From Subsaximicrobium wynnwilliamsii (GTDB lineage: Bacteria > Bacteroidota > Bacteroidia > Flavobacteriales > Flavobacteriaceae), in the NCBI RefSeq assembly GCF_007997225.1, contig NZ_VORM01000003.1, positions 248,001 to 312,000 of the forward strand: a stretch of 64,000 nt of DNA. The letters run 5' to 3'. Numbering within the stretch: the first letter of the stretch is position 1; every line of letters starts with the position of its first letter. Both the position numbers and the translations under genes were made by a program. The notes below the pieces were generated by a model, which had not been told where the DNA came from, made no database searches, and was given only the letters and a program-made list of their open reading frames with translations. Of this stretch, positions 28,913 through 37,743 are shown piece by piece.

Positions 28913-31468
28913 ATGGATGACAATTTTTCCCCAAGAGTTAAGGATGTAATCGCATTTAGCAAAGAAGAAGCCCTTCGCCTAGGCCATGATTTTATAGGAA
29001 CCGAACATCTCATGCTCGGCTTACTTAGAGATGGCAATGGGAAGGCAATTGATATATTGGCAGCACTCGAGATTGACCTCAACCACCTACGAAGGAAGGT
29101 CGAGATTTTGAGTCCCGCCAATTCAAATGTTGTGGTCTCTTCTAACGACAAAAAGAACTTACACCTAACAAGACAAGCAGAACGCGCTTTAAAAACCACG
29201 TTTTTAGAGGCGAAGCTGTTTCAAAGTTCCTCAATTAACACGGCTCACTTATTGCTTTGTATATTGAGAAACGAAAACGACCCCACCACGAAGCTTTTAA
29301 ATAAACTGAAGGTGGATTATGATAACGTTAAAGAACAATTCAAGTTTATGATCACAAACGACAATGATTTTATAGATCTGCCAAAGGCTGAATCTTTTTC
29401 TGAGGATGATGGTCGCGATGGTGATGATGCCAAACAAAATCCGTTTGGTCAAACCTCAACGAAATCGACCAAGAAGTCTAAAACACCTGTTCTGGATAAC
29501 TTCGGAAGGGATCTAACGGTCATGGCTGAAGACGGCAAGTTGGATCCTGTTGTAGGCCGTGAGAAGGAAATACAACGCGTTTCCCAAATATTAAGCCGAA
29601 GAAAGAAAAACAACCCTTTATTAATAGGGGAACCAGGTGTTGGTAAGTCGGCAATTGCTGAAGGTTTAGCACTTAGAATCGTACAGCGAAAGGTTTCAAG
29701 AATACTATTCAATAAACGCGTGGTCACATTAGATCTTGCTAGTTTGGTTGCTGGCACCAAATATCGCGGACAGTTTGAAGAGCGCATGAAAGCCGTCATG
29801 AACGAACTAGAAAAAAACGAAGACATTATTTTATTTATTGATGAGATTCATACCATTGTTGGTGCCGGTGGCGCCACAGGAAGTTTAGATGCGTCAAACA
29901 TGTTCAAACCTGCTTTGGCCCGAGGCGAAATTCAATGTATTGGCGCCACTACTTTAGATGAGTACCGTCAATATATTGAAAAAGACGGTGCTTTGGAGCG
30001 TCGTTTCCAAAAGGTAATCGTTGAGCCAACCACAGTTGAAGAAACAATAGAGATCCTCAACAACATCAAAGGCAAATACGAAGAGCATCACCACGTTGAC
30101 TACACTCAAGAAGCTATTGAAGCCTGTGTGAAATTAACCAATAGGTACATGACCGATCGCTTTTTACCAGATAAAGCCATTGATGCTTTGGATGAAGCAG
30201 GTTCTCGTGTGCACATTACCAATATTGAAGTGCCAAAACAAATCCTTGAACTTGAACAAAAGTTAGAAGATGTCAAGGAAACAAAGAATTCGGTAGTCAA
30301 AAAACAAAAATACGAGGAGGCCGCGAAGTTGAGAGACGATGAAAAACGACTAGAAAAAGAACTCGCCATTGCCCAAGAAAAATGGGAGGAAGATACCAAG
30401 CTACACAGAGAAGTCGTATCGGAAGATAATGTTGCAGATGTGGTCTCCATGATGACCGGCATTCCTGTAAACCGTATCGCTCAAACGGAAAGCAATAAGC
30501 TTGCGCAGCTGCCAGAATTGATCAAAGGCAAAGTCATTGGTCAAGATGAAGCAGTTTCTAAGGTAGTGAAAGCTATCCAACGTAATCGTGCTGGGCTTAA
30601 AGATCCAAATAAACCAATTGGCTCTTTTATCTTTTTAGGTCAAACAGGAGTTGGTAAAACTCAATTGGCCAAGGTTCTAGCTCGCGAGTTGTTTGACTCG
30701 GAAGATGCACTTGTTAGAATTGATATGAGTGAGTACATGGAGAAATTTGCGATCTCAAGATTGGTAGGTGCACCTCCAGGATATGTGGGTTATGAAGAAG
30801 GCGGTCAATTGACTGAGAAAGTTCGACGCAAACCTTATGCGGTAATCTTGTTGGATGAAATTGAAAAAGCCCATCCAGACGTTTTTAATATGCTATTGCA
30901 AGTTCTTGACGATGGTTATCTTACTGATAGTTTGGGTAGAAAGATTGATTTTAGGAATACCATAATCATAATGACCTCAAATATTGGGGCAAGAAAACTT
31001 AAGGATTTTGGTCAAGGCGTAGGTTTTGGAACCGCTGCAAAAATTGCTCAAGTAGGCGACAATACGAGAAGCGTTATAGAAAATGCTTTGAAGAAAGCTT
31101 TTGCACCAGAATTTTTAAACAGAATAGATGATGTCATGGTATTCAATGCTCTTGAAAAAGAAGATATCAATAAGATCATCGAGATTGAGTTATCCCAACT
31201 TATCGCAAGAATCAAGGATCTAGGCTATGAACTCAAACTCACTAACGAGGCTAAGGAATACATTGCCGATAAAGGATTTGACAAGGAGTACGGTGCCAGA
31301 CCACTAAAACGTGCCATACAAAAGTATGTTGAGGATGCGCTTGCTGAAGAAATCATCAATTCCAAATTACATGATGGTGATACCATATTAATGGATACTG
31401 ACCCTGATGCTGAAAACGAGAAATTGAAGGTAACAATTGTAGGCTCTGAAAAAGAGTCAAAATCCTAA
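28913..31468 (+). CDS. clpC: ATP-dependent Clp protease ATPase subunit ClpC
   Basis: A Hsp100 unfoldase that feeds substrates to ClpP. From the ATG at 28913 it has 851 residues; an in-frame ATG six codons earlier (28895) exists, but MDDNFSPRVKDVI matches the family start. The Clp_N repeats come first (about 5–140). AAA-1 carries Walker A GEPGVGKSAI and Walker B ILFIDEIH. The middle domain contains a UVR-like KQKYEEAAKLRDDEKRLEKE segment. AAA-2 carries GQTGVGKTQLA and VILLDEIEK, followed by the C-terminal D2-small domain. It is monocistronic, ending in a strong terminator. Confidence 0.97.
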   Translation: MDDNFSPRVKDVIAFSKEEALRLGHDFIGTEHLMLGLLRDGNGKAIDILAALEIDLNHLRRKVEILSPANSNVVVSSNDKKNLHLTRQAERALKTTFLEAKLFQSSSINTAHLLLCILRNENDPTTKLLNKLKVDYDNVKEQFKFMITNDNDFIDLPKAESFSEDDGRDGDDAKQNPFGQTSTKSTKKSKTPVLDNFGRDLTVMAEDGKLDPVVGREKEIQRVSQILSRRKKNNPLLIGEPGVGKSAIAEGLALRIVQRKVSRILFNKRVVTLDLASLVAGTKYRGQFEERMKAVMNELEKNEDIILFIDEIHTIVGAGGATGSLDASNMFKPALARGEIQCIGATTLDEYRQYIEKDGALERRFQKVIVEPTTVEETIEILNNIKGKYEEHHHVDYTQEAIEACVKLTNRYMTDRFLPDKAIDALDEAGSRVHITNIEVPKQILELEQKLEDVKETKNSVVKKQKYEEAAKLRDDEKRLEKELAIAQEKWEEDTKLHREVVSEDNVADVVSMMTGIPVNRIAQTESNKLAQLPELIKGKVIGQDEAVSKVVKAIQRNRAGLKDPNKPIGSFIFLGQTGVGKTQLAKVLARELFDSEDALVRIDMSEYMEKFAISRLVGAPPGYVGYEEGGQLTEKVRRKPYAVILLDEIEKAHPDVFNMLLQVLDDGYLTDSLGRKIDFRNTIIIMTSNIGARKLKDFGQGVGFGTAAKIAQVGDNTRSVIENALKKAFAPEFLNRIDDVMVFNALEKEDINKIIEIELSQLIARIKDLGYELKLTNEAKEYIADKGFDKEYGARPLKRAIQKYVEDALAEEIINSKLHDGDTILMDTDPDAENEKLKVTIVGSEKESKS

Positions 31469-31486
31469 TACATCAACACTTTATTT

Positions 31487-31512
31487 AAAAGCCCCTATTT
31501 TGAGGGGCTTTT
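31487..31512 (+). terminator. clpC terminator
   Basis: AAAAGCCCCT and AGGGGCTTTT form a perfect 10-bp stem with a 6-nt loop, followed by TTATTTTT. It starts 18 nt after the clpC stop. Confidence 0.9.
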
Positions 31513-31546
31513 TTATTTTTATAAACTTCTATTTATTATCTTAATT

Positions 31547-31918
31547 ATGAGATCCCTATTGAAATACAAATTTGGTCATGTTCAAATTCATGACAACTTT
31601 GTCATAGTCATAGTTAATGAAGGCGAGGTTGTGGACAAGCTCAAAAACACGGTATTGGTAGATATTGCGCAATCTTATTTTAAAGACAGGCCCTTTGTTT
31701 ATATTACCCACCGTATTAATTCTTATGCAGTGGACCCGTCCGTCTATGAAGCTACATCGCGAATTAAAAACCTGATTGGGTTTTGTGTTGTATCGTCTAA
31801 TTTTTTAGCAAAGAACAATGCTCAAGTAGAAAAATTATTCTTCAATAAGCCTTTCGAGGTCTTCGAAAATTTGCCCGAAGCCATCAACTGGTCAAATGCA
31901 TTGATCGAAAAACATTAA
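31547..31918 (+). CDS. Small STAS/SpoIIAA-like protein
   Basis: A 123-residue soluble protein with no signal peptide. Alternating short β-strands and helices, and the pattern of a central YITHRINSYAVDPSVYEA region, resemble small STAS/SEC14-type (SpoIIAA-like) proteins common in Flavobacteriaceae. No catalytic residues are evident. It starts 35 bp after the clpC terminator and probably has its own promoter. The function is unknown and the fold assignment is tentative. Confidence 0.6.
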   Translation: MRSLLKYKFGHVQIHDNFVIVIVNEGEVVDKLKNTVLVDIAQSYFKDRPFVYITHRINSYAVDPSVYEATSRIKNLIGFCVVSSNFLAKNNAQVEKLFFNKPFEVFENLPEAINWSNALIEKH

Positions 31919-32392
31919 ACGTGCTCCAATCTTATAACTCATCTCAAACTCAACATATTCAGTTGAAGTACCACACCTTGATTTTGAATGATATCTTTTT
32001 TTTTGTCGGACTTATAACCATAAGTTTAAACGGAAATCAATATTCCCCAATCGAAATAGATGCCTTACAACATAGAAACTTACACAAAGTTCATAAGTTG
32101 AACACCAGCTAACCACCACGCACTTCTAGTATTTCAGCTAACATTGGTCTGGTAAAGAATCATGATCACTTAGTTTCCCTTGGTCTCAGGACAATTCCCT
32201 TTTAATCTTATGAAATTTTATGAAAAATTTAAGTTAGACAGTATATAAATCACCCTGATTTGAAATAAAGAAACCTCGGGTGCATCCATGCTTCAGCAGA
32301 ATTGGATACCCTTCAAATTAAAGCCGGTATCGTAAAATAGTTCCGAAAATTTCTTTGACCTAGAATAGTGAAGGTCGGGAAAAATCAATAAC

Positions 32393-32497
32393 CTCGGGGC
32401 AAGCCCACAAGGTATGAATTCAAAAATGTTCTTTGTATATCGAGGCAACCCACGGGGAATAAAACCCTCTGGAGGGATTTAAGTCAAAAGATAATCC
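32393..32497. repeat. Interspersed ~106-bp multi-hairpin repeat, copy 2
   Basis: Matches 15131–15237 over its full length. It contains the palindrome CCCTC-TG-GAGGG intact, whereas copy 1 keeps the CGAGGC-AA-GCCTCG palindrome intact, so the two copies have lost different hairpins. It lies in a gene-free stretch, as copy 1 does. Confidence 0.75.
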
Positions 32498-32624
32498 TAA
32501 TTCATAAAGCATGTCTTCTAAAAAACGTCTTCTTCATAATCCAATAAGGGTTCAAGACTTTTTAGTTGCCATTTGAAAGATCAAAGCATGCATCAAAATT
32601 TAAGCACTCGCTATAAGTAAGCAT

Positions 32625-32682
32625 AAAAAAAGGCAGCTAAAAATTAGCTGCCTTTAAAATTACCCTTAGGGAGTTTCCCTAA
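32625..32682 (-). terminator. Terminator pair after the surface-protein gene
   Basis: AAAGGCAGCTAA and TTAGCTGCCTTT form a 12-bp stem (32628–32655), followed on the minus strand by a T-run. A second small hairpin, TTAGGGA-gtt-TCCCTAA (32666–32682), lies between it and the stop codon. Confidence 0.85.
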
Positions 32683-32694
32683 TTATTTAATTTA

Positions 32695-35600
32695 CTACTT
32701 ACCAGAGGAAACGATTTTCTTAATCATTTCTCCCCTATCGGTTTCCAACTTAACATAGAGCATCTGAGTAGCAACTCTAGAAAGATCTATAGTGGTATTA
32801 CCTTTAGTTCCGGCGATGTAGTTATCAGTATTAACTTCTGAAACCACGACACCTCTAGTATCATAAACTTTGATCGCTATCTTGGTATCGTAATCAAACG
32901 AATACCCAATATTGATCTCATTTTCAAATGGAACAGGATATGCAGTAAATGCTACATCAGTTACTTCTAAACCATTACAACGTTCAGAAACTCGAGCTCT
33001 TCCGTCAAAGTACTCTGTAGTTTTACAGATATCTGCACTTTTCAAGCCTCCTGAATCGGATGGAGATTCTATGTATTCGAAATAAACCACACAATCATCC
33101 TCTGCTACATTTCCGCAGTCATCTACATTATGACCAGCTGCGTAAGTAAGCGTTCCTAGAACTACAATAGAACCATCTGGTAATGTATTGTAAAGATCAC
33201 TTACTCTCACTATATAAGATGGCACTGCATCTTTAGTAGGAGAACAATTATCTTCCAATTGAACGTTAAGGAAGTCAACGATTGCAAAACTATCTGTACA
33301 ATCTATTGAAGGATCAATCACAATGCGATCATCTTCACTAGAGTCAGGACATGCAATCACTGGTGCAGTGGTATCTGCAACAGTAATGATTTGATCATAT
33401 TCTGTTGTAAGACCACAAACGTCAGTTGCTACCCAAGTACGAGTGATTGTCAAATTACAATCATCGCCTTCGCTAGAATCTGAACTCGCAACCATAGCAT
33501 CACCGGAACAAACATCTGTTGCAGTAATGTCTGCTGGTGCAGGAACATCTTCAATACATTGAACAATGACATTATCAGGAATTTCATCAAATGCTGGACC
33601 TTGAGAGTCTGTGATGGTAATTGTTCCTACTGTAGAAGCAGTGTTACCACAGCCATCTGTTGCAGTGAATGTCACTTCAATAGTAACATCACAATTGGTT
33701 CCAACCGGACCGCCAACTTCATGAGACCATTCTACATCACCACAAGCATCGCTCGCTTCTGCGTATCCATGATTGGCTAAATAAGTATTGATTCCATCCA
33801 CATTGCCTTCACCATCACATTCTAACATTAATGGTTCCGCTGCAACATCAATTGTTGGATCATCGTTATCCATTGTCCAAGTGTAAGTAACACTTACAGG
33901 CTCGGCATCATTTCCACACGCATCTTGCGCGGTGGCAGTATACGTTATGGATCTAAAGCAACCATCCATTACAATGTCACCTGTTGCAACATCTGCTGCA
34001 ATCTCTGCAATACAGTTGTCGCTAACATCAAATGACGGCATGGTAAACGCACCCTCTTCAGGGTTGCAGCCAAGATCCATATCTTCAGCAGCTGTCATAA
34101 TTACAGGCGCAACAAGATCTTCTGTCCAAGTATAAGTTACACTTACAGCTTCAGCAGCGTTTCCACAATCATCGGTGTAATTTGCAGTAAAGGTTTGAGA
34201 AAAACCACAACCTTCAACATCAGCAACTGGACCTTCAGTGGTCACTATTGCTTCACCTTCTGAACAGTTATCGCTTACCACAAAGTTTGGCGCTTCTATA
34301 TCTTCAACAGATGGGTTACATCCCAAATCGTTATCATTATCACCAGAAGAATCAGAGCAACCATTTATTGCGACAATACCATCTAGATCATATCCATCTT
34401 GAGACGTTGAGCCCGCTGGTGTATTATCTAATAATTTCACTTGCGTGATGTAAGGCAAAGGTGCTGATGCATCACTAATATCGAAATCTCCAAAAGCATT
34501 GGTTACGTCTTGACCAATCTGGTAAAAGACACCATCCTCCATGGCAACCCATACTTCAGCTGACTCTGGATATTCACTGAAATCTACATCTCCAAAAGAA
34601 GTTTCCAAAACAGAAATATCATTTCCTGAATTGTTATAGACTCTTCCAGGGAAACCAATAACGATTTCACCGCCGTAACCAAGAGTTACAAAATTTAAGG
34701 TGTCATCATTTTGTGGTGCTCCAAGTCCTTTAGTAGGATCCATACGGTCTGGTGCAATTGCTCCACCACTTTTGGTGGTACCAGGATTATAAGATATTAC
34801 AGAAGAACCATTGCAGTCTTCGCCATCTCCATCGCCATCTCCGTCTCCATCTCCGTCTCCATCACCATCACCATCACCATCAGTACCTAATGAAATAACG
34901 GGTACTTCGGTATCAACTGTCCAAGAATAAGTAACAGTCACTGGCTCTGCTATATTTCCGCAGGCATCAGTAACATCAGCAGTAAAAATCTGTGACCAGT
35001 TACAGCCATCGACCATAATTTCTCCTGGGGTTACTGTTGGCATATCCACTTCACAATTATCTGTAGCTTCAAACACTGGGAAATCGAATTCTCCTGGGTT
35101 ACATTCAAGAACTACATCTTCCAAAGGAGTGATTACTGGCGCTTCATTATCTGAAGTCCAAGTGTAAGTCACACTTAATGGTTCTGCATTGTTTCCGCAC
35201 TCATCTTGCGCTGTGGCAGTATAAGTTATGGATCTAAAGCAACCATCTTCAATTAGATTACCGGCTTCAACATTTGCTTCAAGTTCAGCAGTGCAGTTGT
35301 CGGTTACCGTAAATGATGGCATGCCAAACTCACCCTCTTCTGGGTTACAGCCAAGATCCATATCTTCAGCGTCTGTGGCAATCACAGGAAGCTCAAGATC
35401 TACTGTCCATGTATAAGTTACACTTACAGGATCTGCAACGTTTCCACAATCATCGGTATAATTTGCAGTAAAGGTTTGAGAGAAACCACAACCATCCTCA
35501 TCAGCCATTGGGCCTTCGGTGGTTACCGTTGCTACTCCTTCCGAACAATTATCTGTTACGATAAACGTTGGATTCAAATCCTCAGTAGATGGGTTACAAC

Positions 35601-37371
35601 CCAAATCATTATCAGGGTCACCAGAACCAGTTGGGCAGCCACTTAAAGCTACAATACCATCTAAATCATAACCATCCTCAGAAACTGAGCCGGCTGGGGT
35701 AGTATCGATAATCTTGACTTGCGTGATGTATGGCAAAGTTGCAGATGCATTACTGATATCATAGTTTCCAAAAATATTAGTAAAGTCTGTACCTATCAGG
35801 TAAAAAGTAACACCATCCATTGAAACATAGATGTCTGCACTCTCTGGATAAATATCAAAACTTACGTCTCCGAAAGAGGTTTCTAATACAGATATATCAT
35901 TTCCTGGATTATTAGCCACTTGACCAGCAAAACCAATAACGATCTCACCGCCGTAACCAAGGGAAACGAAATTTAAGCTATTGTCATTTTGAGGTGCTCC
36001 GAGTGCTTTGGTAGGATCCATGCGGTTTCCTGCAATTGGATTACCACTTTTAGTTCCACCTGGAGAATAAGATATTACGAAAGAACCAGTGCAGTCTTCG
36101 CCATCTCCATCACCATTACCATCGCCATCACCATCGCCGTCTCCATCAGAAGCAAGTGTAATCACAGGCTTTTCGGTATCAATGGTCCAAGTGTAAGTGA
36201 CAGATACTGGTTCAGCTTGGTTTCCACAAGCATCAACAGTAGTTCCGGTATAGGTTTGTGTCCAGCTGCATTCGTCTAGTTGTTCTGGTCCATCAGTATC
36301 AATATCAACTTCTACCAGACCACAATTGTCAGTTGCAAAAAAATCTGGGGTAGGAATCACTTCTGGATTACAACCTAAATCGCCGCCCTCACTTGCCTCA
36401 ATCACAGGAGCTTCGGTATCTTCTGTCCACGTATAAGTTACAGATACTGGTTCAGCTTGATTTTCACATCCATCTACAGCGGTAGCTGTAAAAGTTTGTG
36501 ACATGGAGCAGCCATCAGCCACGACATCTCCAACTTCAACAGATGGTTCTATTTGTCCGCAATTATCGGTTGCTGTAAATTCTGGAAAAGGAATAACTTC
36601 TGGATTACATCCCAAATCACCGCCATCTCCTGCTGCGATGAGAGGAGCCTCGGTATCTTGAGTCCAAGTATAAGTAACAGATACAGGTTCTGCTTCATTA
36701 TCACAAAAATCCATTGCAGTTGCAGTAAAGGTTTGTGACCTAAAGCATCCATCTTCTTGGATAGGACCAAAGGTAACCATTACCTCAATCAAATCACTGC
36801 AATTATCGGTAGCAGTAAATATTGGAGAAGGCATGTCTGGATTACAGCCCAAATCACCGCCAGTTTCTTCTGTTGCGACTACAGGAGCTATATCATCGCC
36901 ACCGAAATACTCTATAGGAAGGTCGAAGAGAAATCCGTCGTCACAAGTTACAGTATAGGTATGCGTAATTGTCCATTCACAATTATCGCCGGCTACACTC
37001 TCAGCATGGGTAACAAAAATTGTACCTACTGATGCAAATAAAATTGGTTGAAGTTGAATTTGAACTTCTTCTGCGGTTGGCGCATCGGGCGCATCGCTAA
37101 TACAGCCGTTTATTGCCTCACCACATCGGCCTGTTTCGCCGCATCTTGAAGTTTCTTGCACTAAAGTGCGCAAGGCGTTTTTAGCTAGTTCGATTGGTTT
37201 TTCTTGTGCTAGCGTGGTGCCGTAACTAAACATAAAAAGCATTACAAAAGCGATCGCTTTCATGCTTTTTGAAAATCTAGTTAAAAGTCCAGTGCTACAA
37301 CACCATACATCTTTGTTGGCGCGTCTAACCTTGACGTCACCAGCAGTTTTGGTAAAATTGCTCATAAACAT
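32695..37371 (-). CDS. Giant T9SS-exported repeat protein with HYR/Ig-like domains
   Basis: A 1558-residue cell-surface protein. The N terminus is long, with the hydrophobic signal core at MKAIAFVMLFMFSYGTTLAQ (residues 36–55). Eight HYR/Ig-like modules follow, each with TDNCxxx, a paired Cys, DxCGN and EPVSVTYTWT signatures. Two near-identical lectin-like modules (SFVISYSPGGTKSG / SSVISYNPGTTKSG) each follow a poly(Asp-Gly) tract. The C-terminal ~80 residues (AYPVPFENEINIGY to KKIVSSGK) are a type A T9SS sorting domain, which directs export and surface anchoring in Bacteroidota. An adhesin or matrix role is likely. It is monocistronic with its own terminator. A ~1-kb internal duplication makes its length potentially unstable. 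Confidence 0.88.
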   Translation of the reverse strand: MFMSNFTKTAGDVKVRRANKDVWCCSTGLLTRFSKSMKAIAFVMLFMFSYGTTLAQEKPIELAKNALRTLVQETSRCGETGRCGEAINGCISDAPDAPTAEEVQIQLQPILFASVGTIFVTHAESVAGDNCEWTITHTYTVTCDDGFLFDLPIEYFGGDDIAPVVATEETGGDLGCNPDMPSPIFTATDNCSDLIEVMVTFGPIQEDGCFRSQTFTATAMDFCDNEAEPVSVTYTWTQDTEAPLIAAGDGGDLGCNPEVIPFPEFTATDNCGQIEPSVEVGDVVADGCSMSQTFTATAVDGCENQAEPVSVTYTWTEDTEAPVIEASEGGDLGCNPEVIPTPDFFATDNCGLVEVDIDTDGPEQLDECSWTQTYTGTTVDACGNQAEPVSVTYTWTIDTEKPVITLASDGDGDGDGDGNGDGDGEDCTGSFVISYSPGGTKSGNPIAGNRMDPTKALGAPQNDNSLNFVSLGYGGEIVIGFAGQVANNPGNDISVLETSFGDVSFDIYPESADIYVSMDGVTFYLIGTDFTNIFGNYDISNASATLPYITQVKIIDTTPAGSVSEDGYDLDGIVALSGCPTGSGDPDNDLGCNPSTEDLNPTFIVTDNCSEGVATVTTEGPMADEDGCGFSQTFTANYTDDCGNVADPVSVTYTWTVDLELPVIATDAEDMDLGCNPEEGEFGMPSFTVTDNCTAELEANVEAGNLIEDGCFRSITYTATAQDECGNNAEPLSVTYTWTSDNEAPVITPLEDVVLECNPGEFDFPVFEATDNCEVDMPTVTPGEIMVDGCNWSQIFTADVTDACGNIAEPVTVTYSWTVDTEVPVISLGTDGDGDGDGDGDGDGDGDGDGEDCNGSSVISYNPGTTKSGGAIAPDRMDPTKGLGAPQNDDTLNFVTLGYGGEIVIGFPGRVYNNSGNDISVLETSFGDVDFSEYPESAEVWVAMEDGVFYQIGQDVTNAFGDFDISDASAPLPYITQVKLLDNTPAGSTSQDGYDLDGIVAINGCSDSSGDNDNDLGCNPSVEDIEAPNFVVSDNCSEGEAIVTTEGPVADVEGCGFSQTFTANYTDDCGNAAEAVSVTYTWTEDLVAPVIMTAAEDMDLGCNPEEGAFTMPSFDVSDNCIAEIAADVATGDIVMDGCFRSITYTATAQDACGNDAEPVSVTYTWTMDNDDPTIDVAAEPLMLECDGEGNVDGINTYLANHGYAEASDACGDVEWSHEVGGPVGTNCDVTIEVTFTATDGCGNTASTVGTITITDSQGPAFDEIPDNVIVQCIEDVPAPADITATDVCSGDAMVASSDSSEGDDCNLTITRTWVATDVCGLTTEYDQIITVADTTAPVIACPDSSEDDRIVIDPSIDCTDSFAIVDFLNVQLEDNCSPTKDAVPSYIVRVSDLYNTLPDGSIVVLGTLTYAAGHNVDDCGNVAEDDCVVYFEYIESPSDSGGLKSADICKTTEYFDGRARVSERCNGLEVTDVAFTAYPVPFENEINIGYSFDYDTKIAIKVYDTRGVVVSEVNTDNYIAGTKGNTTIDLSRVATQMLYVKLETDRGEMIKKIVSSGK
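33880..34881 (-). repeat. Internal ~1-kb duplication, second block
   Basis: Encodes poly(Asp-Gly), one lectin-like module and two HYR modules, in the same order and strongly similar to 35160–36150. The Asp-Gly tract (34821–34881) is longer than in the first block. The offset between blocks is about 1.27 kb because one extra HYR module lies between them. Confidence 0.8.
35160..36150 (-). repeat. Internal ~1-kb duplication, first block
   Basis: Partner of 33880–34881. Its Asp-Gly tract (36100–36148) is shorter and interrupted by one Asn codon. The 6-bp DNA period (GATGGC/GATGGA) is prone to slippage. Confidence 0.8.
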
Positions 37372-37743
37372 AACATTTTGATTTAAATTAAATTATTTGA
37401 TTTATAAATGACAATACACGTATTGCCGGCAAAAACAACAATGCAAAAATGCAGTTGTGAAAGCTTCAAATGAATTATCAAAACGAGATATAAGCCCATA
37501 GGCAAAACCCATAATGATAAATACTAATAAATAATTTTGCTAAAAATCAATTGTTTTGCTATTAAACAATTTTTAAGGTAAGTATGGAAAATCATCAAAT
37601 TCTTGTTAAAAAACGTAGGTTCTAAAACCGAATCAATGTTCTTGCTATCTCAAATATATACTTTAAAATGGTGTCTGCCAAACATTTCAATAGATAAATC
37701 TTTGATTTTTCAGAAATCTACATCTTAACATTATTTTTGGTAT
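37372..37743. other. Intergenic region upstream of the surface-protein gene
   Basis: About 370 bp of AT-rich sequence with no gene. It lies between the surface-protein start and the hutH stop, both minus strand, and must hold the promoter of the former. No exact TAnnTTTG box was identified near the start codon. Confidence 0.45.

Larger units (their letters stand above)
31919..32694. other. Intergenic region with interspersed repeat and terminator
   Basis: No gene is supported. A 63-codon frame at 31921–32112 lacks any recognisable feature. The region carries the second copy of the multi-hairpin repeat (32393–32497) and, at its right end, the terminator of the giant surface protein. Confidence 0.55.

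Noticed and set aside
31921-32112. 63-codon plus-strand frame
   Set aside because: No recognisable composition, domain or regulatory context; in a repeat-bearing gap.
32695-37371. Toxin or polymorphic effector
   Set aside because: No toxin domain at the C terminus; it ends in a T9SS sorting domain.
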